From: Cryobacterium sp. MP_M3
Lineage (GTDB): Bacteria > Actinomycetota > Actinomycetes > Actinomycetales > Microbacteriaceae
Assembly (NCBI RefSeq): GCF_015752155.1
Contig: NZ_JADOVI010000010.1
Span: 1-64,000 of the forward strand
Length of the DNA: 64,000 bases
Reading direction: 5' to 3'
In this document: piece by piece, positions 38,665 through 47,254 of the stretch
Position numbering within the stretch: position 1 is the first letter of the stretch
Layout of the letters: each line of letters begins with the position of its first letter
Notes under the pieces: generated by a model
Told to the model about the DNA's origin: nothing
Seen by the model: only the letters and a program-made list of their open reading frames with translations
Databases searched by the model: none
Made by a program: the position numbers and the translations under genes

Positions 38665-40326
38665 ATGGCAGGAACCCCTGATCCCAGAGCCACGACCGCC
38701 TCCGGTCCAACCGTTGAGGTGGGTATCGCTGCGGATGCCGCCGCAGCCTTCCCGGGCACGGACGCCGTCGTGGAGCTCTCTCCGGTGCGGCGGCTGGCCG
38801 CGTTGCAGATGGCCCTCACGGCCGAGCTGGCAGCGGTGCCGTTGGCCCGGCTGAGTGATCTGGACGCGGTCGCGGTGCTCGCCGCGGTCGAGGACCTGGG
38901 CCGGAGTATCGATGCGGCCCGGATCGCGACCGCGTCCGAGGTTGATGTCCGGTCGGTCCGGATCCCACCGGGCAAGTCCCAACCCGATTTGCCGGCCAGC
39001 CTGGGGTGCCGGGACGGGGTGGACGTAATCACCCGCGCCACCCGAATCTCGGTCAAAGAAACCAAACGCCGCACCCGACTCGGCGGCTTCGTCACGCCCC
39101 GCACCGGCGCCGGCCTCATCATGCCGCCGTTCTACCCGGCCGTCGCCGCCGCCCTCACCGCCGGGAAGCTCGGCGTGGAGACAGCGGACGTGATCGTGAC
39201 CGGGCTGGAACGCATCAGTACCCGGGTCGCCCCCGACGACCTGCACACCGCCGAACGCGCCCTCGTCGCCTGCGCAACCGGAGCGATCACCGAAGAAACT
39301 AAAGGGCTCCCCGGCGAAGGTCTCGCGTTTGCCACCGACCTGATCCGCGGCATCGTGCTCCAATGGCAAGCTCGGCTCGACCCCGACGGCACCGCCCCCA
39401 CCGAACCCATCCGGCAAGCCCGCAGCACGATCAGCTTCGGCGCTCTCACGGACGGCCTCTACCCCCTCCGCGGCGGCGTCACCCCCGAACTACGCGGCAT
39501 CATGACCGTCCTCTTCGACACCTACCTCTCCGCTCGTTCAAACCCAGCACGGTCAACCCCCACCTTCCCCACCCACGCCGAACAAGGCCTGCCCAACCCC
39601 GACCCGACGAGCACGGACACCAGGTTCGCCAGCACCGAACCGCCCGAGCCGGCCGGTGCCGACCAGCAAGCCCACTGCGGCGCCGACAGCGCCCGGGATG
39701 ATCTGCCGGCCGGGATTGGGGACGACCGCACCGGCGGCGAGAAACGCGCCGACATCGTCCGGGCCCTCTTCGACCGGGCCGCCCGAGACCCGGCCACCCC
39801 CACCCTGGGCGGCGCCGCCCCCACCATCCTCGTCCACGTCAACGCGACCGATCTCCTCACCGGCACCGGTGTCGGCTGGGTCGACGGCGTCAACGCCCCC
39901 GTCTCGCTCACCACCGTGAAGCAACTTATCTGCACCGGCGGCTATCAAAAGATCCTCTTCGGACCGAACCAGGAAGTGCTCCGCCTGGAGCTCAAACAAC
40001 GCCTCTTCACCCCCGCCCAACGCCGCGCCATCGCCGCCCGCGACGGCGGCTGCATCATCCCCGGCTGCACCTGCCCACCCCACTGGGCCGAACTCCACCA
40101 CGTCATCCCTTGGGCCGCCGGCGGACCCACCGACATCGACAACGGTGTGATGCTCTGCTGGTTCCACCACCACACCATCGACACCTCCGGTTGGATCATC
40201 CGAATGGTCAACGGAACCCCCCAAGTCAAAGCGCCACCCTGGTACGACCCCACCCAAACCTGGCACCCCGCCAACCAAAACCGCACCCGCACCACCAACA
40301 CCCGCCTCGTCCGCAACCGCCCCTGA
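38665..40326 (+). CDS. DUF222/13E12-repeat HNH endonuclease-like protein
   Basis: The 553-residue protein has an N-terminal DUF222 region (about 20-280: LSDLDAVAVLAAVEDLGRSID, then RARLDPDG-type helical repeats). The C-terminal HNH domain (about 425-500) reads RRAIAARDGGCIIPGC, then HWAELHHVIPWAAGGPTDIDN and MLCWFHHHTID. This gives the His-His/Asn/His triad with CxxC-type zinc ligands. ATG 38665 was preferred to ATG 38638 because TATTCT lies 7-12 bases upstream, giving a leaderless mRNA. Mycobacterial members of this 13E12 family are SOS-induced, in line with the LexA-like box. Confidence 0.88.
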   Translation: MAGTPDPRATTASGPTVEVGIAADAAAAFPGTDAVVELSPVRRLAALQMALTAELAAVPLARLSDLDAVAVLAAVEDLGRSIDAARIATASEVDVRSVRIPPGKSQPDLPASLGCRDGVDVITRATRISVKETKRRTRLGGFVTPRTGAGLIMPPFYPAVAAALTAGKLGVETADVIVTGLERISTRVAPDDLHTAERALVACATGAITEETKGLPGEGLAFATDLIRGIVLQWQARLDPDGTAPTEPIRQARSTISFGALTDGLYPLRGGVTPELRGIMTVLFDTYLSARSNPARSTPTFPTHAEQGLPNPDPTSTDTRFASTEPPEPAGADQQAHCGADSARDDLPAGIGDDRTGGEKRADIVRALFDRAARDPATPTLGGAAPTILVHVNATDLLTGTGVGWVDGVNAPVSLTTVKQLICTGGYQKILFGPNQEVLRLELKQRLFTPAQRRAIAARDGGCIIPGCTCPPHWAELHHVIPWAAGGPTDIDNGVMLCWFHHHTIDTSGWIIRMVNGTPQVKAPPWYDPTQTWHPANQNRTRTTNTRLVRNRP

Positions 40327-40331
40327 CGGTC

Positions 40332-40358
40332 TCGACCAGCTCGACCAGCTCGACCACC
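40332..40358. repeat. Three copies of a 9-bp repeat
   Basis: TCGACCAGC occurs at 40332 and 40341, and a variant TCGACCACC at 40350, just after the HNH gene stop. It is too short to suggest a function. Confidence 0.5.
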
Positions 40359-40500
40359 GGGGGCAGGGTCTCGACCGGATCGAGCACCAGTCAGCCCGCG
40401 TCGCGACCGCGCGCATTACCCGTGCTCTGCCCTGGGCGTCCTGCCCCATTGAGCTACTCTCAGAGTCTGAACAGAACGGCAGCCGAGGCGAGGAGCGAGC

Positions 40501-41730
40501 GTGTCGAACCAACCGGGTGGCGCACCGCTCTCGTGGGCATCCGCCGCCGCCTTCCGCCGCCACTTCTGGCAGCCGCCCCGGGCCCACGGCGACGTCATCC
40601 AGGGGCGCGAAGTCAGTTTCCTCGAACTCTTCTATGACCTCGTCTACGTCGTCGTCATCTCCCAGGCGGCCCACCACCTCTCGGGGGACGTGACGTGGGC
40701 GGGCGTGGGCCGGTTCGCCATCGTGTTCGGACTGATCTGGCTGGCCTGGGTCAACGGGGCCACCTATCACGACCTGCACGGCCGCTCCGATGGGCGCACC
40801 CGGTCGTACGTCTTTCTGCAAATGGCCGTGCTCGGCCTCCTCGCCGTGTTCACCGGTGAGGCAACGGCAGGCGACGGCCCGGCCTTCGCCGCTGTCTACA
40901 GCGCCTACCTCTTCCTGCTCGCCTGGCTCTGGTACACCGTGCGGCGCCAGGACGACCCAGAGTTACGTTCCAGGGCGACCCCGTACATCGTCGGCGTCGT
41001 CGTCTCGGCTGCTCTCGTCGGGGCCAGCGCGCTGCTCCCGGATACGGCGCGCCTCGCGGTGTGGGCGGTCGTCGTCGTCGGCTGGCTGGGCAGCATCGCC
41101 GTCCTGGACTGGCGGAACGGGGCCACCCGCGACACCAGCGTCAACGTGAGCGCGTCGTTGATCGAACGGTTCGACCTGTTCACCATCATCGTGCTGGGCG
41201 AGGTGGTGGTCGGGGTCGTCAACGGCATCGCGGATGCCGGTCGCACGCCGAGCGCCATCGTCACCGGGATCCTGGGGCTCGGAATCGGATTCGCCTACTG
41301 GTGGAGCTACTTCGACTTCGTGGCGGCCAGCCGAGTGAGGTCTGATCGAGGTGCAGTGGCGAGGTGGCTCGTCGGCCATCTCGCGGTGACAATGACGATC
41401 GCCGCGACCGGCGGGATCATGGTCAGCATGGTTGACCACGTGCCGAGGAGTCCGACCGCGGCTCCCGCGGCCATGATGCTGTCGGTCTCGGTGGCCGTCG
41501 GCGCCCTCGCTCTCGTCCTCGTCGCGACCTCGCTCGCGAATTGGCAGAGCAAGGCTCCGGTCTACCGCCCGGTCGCGGCGGCGCTGGTGACGGCGGCGGC
41601 CGTTGCTCTCGTCCTCGGTTGGCTCGCCCCGCCGCCGTGGCTGCACATCCTGCTGCTGATGCTGACACTCGGCGCCGTCTGGATCTTCGGCAGCCTCACC
41701 TGGTTCGCCTACGCCCGTCGAGTGAGGTGA
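40501..41730 (+). CDS. Low-temperature-requirement A (LtrA) family membrane protein
   Basis: The 409-residue protein has about 11 membrane helices. The conserved N-terminal block VSFLELFYDLVYVVVISQAAHHL is the LtrA signature (F-x-E-L-F-x-D-L-x-F/Y-V). The repeat-like LIERFDLFTIIVLGEVVVGVV also fits. LtrA was named from a cold-sensitive Listeria mutant; its function is unknown. It starts at GTG 40501. It is convergent with the ABC permease gene. Confidence 0.88.
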   Translation: MSNQPGGAPLSWASAAAFRRHFWQPPRAHGDVIQGREVSFLELFYDLVYVVVISQAAHHLSGDVTWAGVGRFAIVFGLIWLAWVNGATYHDLHGRSDGRTRSYVFLQMAVLGLLAVFTGEATAGDGPAFAAVYSAYLFLLAWLWYTVRRQDDPELRSRATPYIVGVVVSAALVGASALLPDTARLAVWAVVVVGWLGSIAVLDWRNGATRDTSVNVSASLIERFDLFTIIVLGEVVVGVVNGIADAGRTPSAIVTGILGLGIGFAYWWSYFDFVAASRVRSDRGAVARWLVGHLAVTMTIAATGGIMVSMVDHVPRSPTAAPAAMMLSVSVAVGALALVLVATSLANWQSKAPVYRPVAAALVTAAAVALVLGWLAPPPWLHILLLMLTLGAVWIFGSLTWFAYARRVR

Positions 41731-41748
41731 CGGGCTCAATCACCGGCG

Positions 41749-42666
41749 TCAGGACAGGATGTCCTTGGTGACGAACCGGCCGTAGGCCAGCGCCCCGAAG
41801 ACCAGCAGGTAGCCGCCCTGCAGCAGCGCGTTGTTGCCGAATGACGTCCACTCGAGCGGCTGGCGCAGCAGGTCGGCGAAGTCGAGCCAGTAATGGCTGA
41901 ACAGCCACGGATGCAGCCAGTCAAGTTGCGGGAGCGCGTCGAGCACCTGCGCCACGACCGAGACCACGATCGTGGCCGCCATCGCACCGACCGGCACCTC
42001 GGTCAGGGTGGAGATGAACAGGCCGATCGCCGAGAGGCCGAGCATCGAGATGGTGACATAGCCGGCGATCAGCAGCGAACGCAGCACCGACTCCCCCACC
42101 CCGATCGTGTCGCCGGAGAGCAGCGTCACCGGGCCGATCGGGAACAGGGCGGCGCCGATGGCCGCGCCGGAGACGGCAACGGTGAGGGTGGCGGCCAGGC
42201 AGAACACCGCGGCGCCCGCGTACTTGACGATGAGCAGGCGCACCCGCCCGGCGGGGGCCACCAGCAGGTAGCGGAGCGTGCCGAGGCCGGCCTCACCGGC
42301 GATGGTGTCGCCGGCGACCACGCCGATCGTCAGCGGCAGGAACAGCGGAATGCAGACCACCATCGCGGTGATCGCTACGAAGAGGCCGTTCTGGGTGACC
42401 CGGTCGAGGAAGGGCGGGCCGCGCCCCGGCGCCACGGGCGAACTTGTCAGCCGCACGGCGACGGCGATCAGCACCGGCACGGCGGCCAGCGCGAGCAGCA
42501 TCGCCCAGGTGCGGCGACGCCGGAACAGCACGGTGAGTTCCGACACCATCAGTGCCCAGCCGGAGGAGCGCCGAGGCCGGTCGGGCAGCGGGGCGCCCGG
42601 CCCCTGTATGCCGGTCGACGGGGTGACGGATGCCGCGGCATCCGCCGGCCGGGTGTCACTGGACAA
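41749..42666 (-). CDS. ABC-2 type export permease
   Basis: The 305-residue membrane protein has six helices. A short extracytoplasmic loop follows helix 1, and GDTIAGEAGLGTLRYLLVAPAGRVRLLIVKY is the ABC-2 coupling region. The likely TTG start at 42666 overlaps the ATPase gene by 11 bases and adds 39 disordered residues; ATG 42549 (VSELTVLF) is the conservative alternative. With the ATPase and the LolA-like protein it forms a three-gene operon. Confidence 0.85.
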   Translation of the reverse strand: MSSDTRPADAAASVTPSTGIQGPGAPLPDRPRRSSGWALMVSELTVLFRRRRTWAMLLALAAVPVLIAVAVRLTSSPVAPGRGPPFLDRVTQNGLFVAITAMVVCIPLFLPLTIGVVAGDTIAGEAGLGTLRYLLVAPAGRVRLLIVKYAGAAVFCLAATLTVAVSGAAIGAALFPIGPVTLLSGDTIGVGESVLRSLLIAGYVTISMLGLSAIGLFISTLTEVPVGAMAATIVVSVVAQVLDALPQLDWLHPWLFSHYWLDFADLLRQPLEWTSFGNNALLQGGYLLVFGALAYGRFVTKDILS

Positions 42667-43615
42667 CGTCGAACCCCTCCCCCGTCAGCGCCACGAACCG
42701 TTCCTCGAGGCTGGCGCCCACCACCGCGAACCCGCGAACGCGCACTCCGGCGGCGACCAGGGCGGCGACGATCGTCTCGGGGGCCGCCGCGCCCTCGGGC
42801 AGGGGCGCGCTGAGCAGTTCGTCGGTGACCGGGTCACCGGCGACGATTCCGAGCCCGGCGAGCACCCGTCGCGCGTCGGCGCCATCGGGGGTGCGCACCC
42901 GCACGTGGGCCTCGCCCACCCGGCGAAGTTCGTCGAGCGTGCCCTGCGCCACGAGGCTGCCGGCGCTCATCACGGCCGCGTGCGTGCACATCTGCTCAAC
43001 CTCGGCCAGCAGGTGGCTGGAGACGAAGACCGTGGTGCCTTCGGCGGCCAACGACCGCACCAGGCTGCGCACCTCCCGGGTGCCCTGGGGGTCGAGGCCA
43101 TTCGTCGGCTCGTCGAGCACGAGCAGCTCCCGCGGAACCAGCAGTGCGTTCGCGATGCCGAGCCGCTGCTTCATGCCGAGCGAATAGGCGCGCACCTTCT
43201 TGCCGGCCGCGTGGGTGAGGCCGACCCGCTCGAGAGCCAGGTGCACGCGGGCGGAACGCGTGGCCGAGGAGGCGCCGGGGTCGGCGGTGTCGAGCCGGCG
43301 CAGGTTGGCCGCGCCGGAGAGGAACGGGTAGAAGGCCGGCCCCTCGACCAGGGCCCCGACCCGCGGCAGCACGTCGCGCAGCCGGCCGGGCATCTCCTGG
43401 CCGAGCACCGCGATGTCGCCGCTGCTGGCGGTGGCGAGCCCCAGCAGCATCCGGATCGACGTGGTCTTGCCTGACCCGTTGGGGCCGAGGAAGCCGAACA
43501 CGGCACCGCGCGGCACCGACAGGTCGATGCCGTCGACGGCCGTCTGGTGGCCGAACCGCTTGGTCAGCCCCCGGGTCTCGATCGCCAGTTCGACGGACGG
43601 GGTAGCGACGGTCAA
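42656..43615 (-). CDS. ABC export ATPase
   Basis: The 319-residue ATP-binding subunit has Walker A GPNGSGKT, a signature segment YSLGMKQRLGIANAL, Walker B LLVLDEPTNGLDP and switch His in VSSHLL. A C-terminal 90-residue extension is typical for drug/antibiotic exporters of the DrrA type. The start is TTG 43615, whose bases overlap the TGA of the preceding gene (TTGA), a strict coupling. It forms the exporter with the permease at 41749-42666. Confidence 0.92.
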   Translation of the reverse strand: MTVATPSVELAIETRGLTKRFGHQTAVDGIDLSVPRGAVFGFLGPNGSGKTTSIRMLLGLATASSGDIAVLGQEMPGRLRDVLPRVGALVEGPAFYPFLSGAANLRRLDTADPGASSATRSARVHLALERVGLTHAAGKKVRAYSLGMKQRLGIANALLVPRELLVLDEPTNGLDPQGTREVRSLVRSLAAEGTTVFVSSHLLAEVEQMCTHAAVMSAGSLVAQGTLDELRRVGEAHVRVRTPDGADARRVLAGLGIVAGDPVTDELLSAPLPEGAAAPETIVAALVAAGVRVRGFAVVGASLEERFVALTGEGFDVVQ

Positions 43616-44799
43616 CCCCCGACGGCCGCGGCCTGCAGCCGCTCCGCCGGAACCGACCCGGCGAACACCCGGCCGTCGTCGGTGACCAGCACGGTGACCA
43701 GCGCGGTCGAGAGCAGCCGGCCTCCGTCGACGCTTTCGGTCACCTGCGCGAGCAACGGGTTGGCGAGGACGTCGGCCGTGACAGTGCCGGCGGGGAGTTC
43801 GACGACGGATGCCCAACCGGTGCCGTCGACGGTCACGCCGGGGAGCATGCCGCCGCCGTTCTTCGGCTGCTCGGCCTTCAGCTGTTCGAGGAGCTTCTTC
43901 GCTTCCTCCGGGGTGGCGGGCATCTTCGTGCCGGTCATGGTCTTGTCGTGGAGGGCGCTGTGGTGCATTGCGCTGTCATGAATCGCGAGGTCATGAATCG
44001 CTGACGGGTCCGGCAGGGTCTTCTCTTCGACCTTCGCGCCGGCGGGCGGGGTGAAGTCGAACAGGTCGGCGCTCGGCGCGTCGAGGGAGAGCTTGGTGAA
44101 GGCGAGGGAGAACGCGGGGTCGGACTGGCCGCGGGCCTGCACCTCGACCCGGAGCGGCATCCCGGTTTCGGAGTCGACCGCGATCGAGACCTCGCCGACG
44201 AGGGTCGCGTCGGTGCGCGGAGTGAGCCGCAGTTCGTAGGCGGTGCGGCCGGCCACGCGGGTGTCCTTGCCGACGGTGACGGCGGTGCTCGGGTCGATCG
44301 CCGCCAGCATCCGTTCGGCCAGTTGCGCCGGCGTCTGCTGGGCGCCGTCCGTCTGGGGCCTCGCCATGCCGGTCATGTCGGGGAGGGTGACGTGCAGGGC
44401 CGTGTTGTCCTTGGAGTTGTACATCCAGACGTCGGAGGCGTTGCGCACGAGGTCGCGTTCGGCGAGACGGTCCATGACCTGCACGCGCACGTTGTCGGGC
44501 GCGTTGAGGTAGATCCGGGCGGTGTGCGATCCGGTGAGCAGCTCCAGCGCGGAGGAGGCGGAGGCATCCGCACCGGACCCGGTGCTGGGCAGGGAGGGGA
44601 GACCGAGCTCAGAGGTCTGTTCGATCGTGCCGGAGAGCGCCTTCACGTTGCTGTCGCCGATCATGGCGAGCACCTGGGCCGGGGTCTTGTCGGGCAGGTC
44701 CACGGCGGCGCCGGCCTGGAGCGGCACGGTCAGCACGCCGACGATGACCACGGCGGGGACGACCGCCACGGGGAGCCAGGTGCGCAAACGGCGGGTCAT
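43612..44799 (-). CDS. LolA-like exported protein with His/Asp repeat
   Basis: The 395-residue exported protein has a signal sequence (RTWLPVAVVPAVVIVGVLTVPLQAGA). Its body resembles LolA/LppX-type lipid carriers: LSGTIEQTSELGLPSL, ASDVWMYNSKDNTALHVTLPD, and AGRTAYELRLTPRTDATLVGEV. About residue 270 it carries a tandem segment AIHDLAIHDSAMHHSALHDK with six His. ATG 44799 follows AAGGAGG. It is the first gene of an operon with an ABC exporter, so it may carry a lipid or a substrate presented to that exporter. Confidence 0.8.
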   Translation of the reverse strand: MTRRLRTWLPVAVVPAVVIVGVLTVPLQAGAAVDLPDKTPAQVLAMIGDSNVKALSGTIEQTSELGLPSLPSTGSGADASASSALELLTGSHTARIYLNAPDNVRVQVMDRLAERDLVRNASDVWMYNSKDNTALHVTLPDMTGMARPQTDGAQQTPAQLAERMLAAIDPSTAVTVGKDTRVAGRTAYELRLTPRTDATLVGEVSIAVDSETGMPLRVEVQARGQSDPAFSLAFTKLSLDAPSADLFDFTPPAGAKVEEKTLPDPSAIHDLAIHDSAMHHSALHDKTMTGTKMPATPEEAKKLLEQLKAEQPKNGGGMLPGVTVDGTGWASVVELPAGTVTADVLANPLLAQVTESVDGGRLLSTALVTVLVTDDGRVFAGSVPAERLQAAAVGG

Positions 44800-44928
44800 G
44801 ACAGCCTCCTTCGACTGACGCAATTCATACTGCGATACTACGTCCGGCCCCGCCTGACCACACCCCTCCCGGGAGCCGGATGCCCCCGCACTCGGCGAAC
44901 TCTCAGCGCCGCGTTCAGGGGGACCCCG

Positions 44929-46017
44929 TCAGACCGGGCGACGCGCCGCGGCCTTCTCGCAGCAGCCGGGGGAGCAGACATCGCGCCACGGCCCGAGGGA
45001 AGTCAGGGCCGCCCGCACCGGGGTCTCTCCGGTCGTGATGCGCTCGAGCAGGAGGTCGACGAGGCCGGCGACGAATGCCGGGTGCAGACCGGGCGTGGGA
45101 ACCCGCAGGAAGGCCAGGCCGTGAGCGGCGGCCGTGGCCGCGGCCTCGGTGTCGAGGTCCCAGATGACCTCCATGTGGTCGGAGATGAAGCCGAGCGGGA
45201 CGACCACGACGGCCGTGCCTCCGGCGGCGGCGAGGCCGGTGATCGCGTCGTTGACGTCGGGCTCGAGCCAGGGCATGCCGGCCGGGCCGGAGCGGGATTG
45301 GTAGGCCAGCGACCAGTCCGGGCGGTCGGTCTCCGGCAGCGCGGCCATGATCGCTTCGGCGACGGCGCGGTGCTGCGCCTCGTAGGCGCCGCCCGGCCCC
45401 CAGCCGACGTCCCGCGGGCCGCTCGCTGCGGCATCCGCGGACGGGATCGAGTGCGTGGTGAAGAGGATATGCGTGTCGGCGTTCGCCAGGTTCCGCCCGG
45501 CGAGGTCGGCGAGGGCCGCCCGGAGCCCGTCGACGAACGGGGTGACGAAGCCGGGGTGGTCGAAGTACGGTCGCACCGCGTCGAGGGTCACCCGGCCGGC
45601 GAGCCCGGTGTGATCGAGGGCCTGGACCAGGTCTTCCCGGTACTGCCGGCAGCTGGAGTAGGAGCTGTACGCGCTGGTGGTGAGCGCGAGCAGCCGGGTG
45701 TGCCCGGCCGCTGCGGCCTCGGCGACGGTGTCACCGAGGTATGGCACCCAGTTGCGGTTGCCCCAGTAGACCGGCAGGTCGATGCCGCGGCCGGCGAGTT
45801 CGGTCTCCAGCGCCGCCTTCAGCGCCCGGTTCTGGTCGTTGACCGGGCTGATCCCGCCGCGGGCCCGGTAGTGCGTCGCCACGGCCTCGAGCCGGGCCTC
45901 CGGGATGCCGCGCCCGCGGGTGACATTGCGGAGGAACGGGATCACGTCGTCCTGGCCCTCCGGCCCGCCGAACCCGAGCAGCAGCACGGCGTCGTAGGCC
46001 GGCGTGGCGCTTCCCAC
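44929..46017 (-). CDS. cpfC: Coproporphyrin ferrochelatase
   Basis: The 362-residue enzyme inserts ferrous iron into coproporphyrin III in the actinobacterial haem route. It shows VLLLGFGGPEG, the chelation site HSIPS (in ILFTTHSIPSAD), and VVVPLGFISDHMEVIWDLD with His and Glu near the iron path. Cysteines at SSYSSCRQYRED and in the tail DVCSPGCCEK fit the four [2Fe-2S] ligands of actinobacterial ferrochelatases. It starts at GTG 46017, one base after the radical-SAM gene. Confidence 0.92.
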   Translation of the reverse strand: MGSATPAYDAVLLLGFGGPEGQDDVIPFLRNVTRGRGIPEARLEAVATHYRARGGISPVNDQNRALKAALETELAGRGIDLPVYWGNRNWVPYLGDTVAEAAAAGHTRLLALTTSAYSSYSSCRQYREDLVQALDHTGLAGRVTLDAVRPYFDHPGFVTPFVDGLRAALADLAGRNLANADTHILFTTHSIPSADAAASGPRDVGWGPGGAYEAQHRAVAEAIMAALPETDRPDWSLAYQSRSGPAGMPWLEPDVNDAITGLAAAGGTAVVVVPLGFISDHMEVIWDLDTEAAATAAAHGLAFLRVPTPGLHPAFVAGLVDLLLERITTGETPVRAALTSLGPWRDVCSPGCCEKAAARRPV

Positions 46018-46018
46018 G

Positions 46019-47254
46019 TCAGACGCCGTCGCGCAGCGCGGCCGCGGCCGGCTGGTACGCGCAGGCCGGGTCCTCGCCGAGCGGGTCACCGCTGTCGGCG
46101 TAGGCCCTCGCCCGGGAGCCGCCGCACAGGTCGGCGTAGTCGCAGCTGCCGCAGCGCCCGGTGAACTCGGTGGCCCGGATCTGCTTGAGCAGGGAGTTGT
46201 CCCGGTAGATTTCGGCGAGCGGCGTGGTGAGCACATTGCCCAGGCCCAGCGGCAGGAAACCCGCCGGGTAGACCTCCCCGTCGTAGGCGACGAACACGAT
46301 GCCCTTGCCGTCCCTGGTGGAGGCCGTCTGCGCCCGCGGCAGCCCGATCGGCGGGCCCATCAGGGTCTCGAGCCGCTCGGTCAGGGCGAGGTAGCGCGCG
46401 CTGGCCGGTGCGGGGTCACCGGCCCGGCGGCGGGCGACCACCCGGCGGAAGAACGGCGCCTCGACTGTGCGCACGATGAAGCCGTGCTGGGACGCGTCGA
46501 AGAGGAAATGGCAGATCTCCTCGTGTTCGAGGGCGGAGACGGCCTCGGTGGACACCCCGCGCCCCACCTGGACGAGGAAGAAGACCTCCCAGATCGACGC
46601 GCCCGCGTCGGCGATGAGGGCCGCGACATCCGCCAGCTCGTCGACGTTGGCGCGCATCACTGTCGTGTTCACCTGCACGGTCAGACCGGCCCCGGAGAGC
46701 GCACGGATGGCCCGCACGGTGTCGTCGAAGTGGCCGGGAATGCCCCGCACGCCCTCGTGGGTCGCGGCGATGGCACCGTCGAGGCTGATCGAGACGGCCT
46801 TGACCCCGCTGGCGACGATCTTCTCGATCATCTCGGCGGTCAGGGTGGGCGTCACCGACGGGGAGAGCGCGGTCGGCAGGCCGAGTCCGGTCGCGTAGTC
46901 GACGAGTTCGAAGAGGTCGGGCCGCATCAGGCAGTCACCGCCGGTGAGCACGAGGATCGGGTAGGGGCGGCCGAAGCCGGCAACCTGGTCGATCAGGTTC
47001 TTGCCCTGCTCGGTGGTGAGTTCGCCCGGCAGGGCCTGCATGGTCGCGCTGGCACGGCAGTGCTTGCAGGCGAGCGCACAGGCGCGGGTGGTCTCCCAGA
47101 AGACGAGCATGGGCCGCTGCGCGTAGTCAGGGCCGGGGCCGCGCTTCCTGGTCGGCACGCTGGGGAGCACTCCGGCCTGGTCGACGGTGTTCATGACCTC
47201 GACCGGCAGGGCCGCGCCGGGTAGAACAGCGCCGGGTAAGACCGCGCCGCTCAT
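46019..47254 (-). CDS. Radical SAM/SPASM protein of the haem operon (TIGR04053-like)
   Basis: The 411-residue enzyme has the SAM [4Fe-4S] motif CALACKHC (C-x3-C-x2-C, in TTRACALACKHCRAS), an ILVLTGGDCLMRPDLFEL glycine-rich segment, and a C-terminal SPASM-like cluster (CGSCDYADLCGG, and a later DPACAY). It resembles AhbD/NirJ-type haem decarboxylases. It lies between cgoX and cpfC and overlaps the cgoX stop by four bases, which argues for a haem or porphyrin step. The N-terminus contains a short repeat (VLPGAVLPGAALP). The exact reaction is unknown. Confidence 0.85.
   Translation of the reverse strand: MSGAVLPGAVLPGAALPVEVMNTVDQAGVLPSVPTRKRGPGPDYAQRPMLVFWETTRACALACKHCRASATMQALPGELTTEQGKNLIDQVAGFGRPYPILVLTGGDCLMRPDLFELVDYATGLGLPTALSPSVTPTLTAEMIEKIVASGVKAVSISLDGAIAATHEGVRGIPGHFDDTVRAIRALSGAGLTVQVNTTVMRANVDELADVAALIADAGASIWEVFFLVQVGRGVSTEAVSALEHEEICHFLFDASQHGFIVRTVEAPFFRRVVARRRAGDPAPASARYLALTERLETLMGPPIGLPRAQTASTRDGKGIVFVAYDGEVYPAGFLPLGLGNVLTTPLAEIYRDNSLLKQIRATEFTGRCGSCDYADLCGGSRARAYADSGDPLGEDPACAYQPAAAALRDGV

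Noticed and set aside
40332..40358. Three 9-bp direct repeats, considered as a small repeat array or CRISPR-like element
   Set aside because: The units are too short, have no spacers, and stop after three copies.
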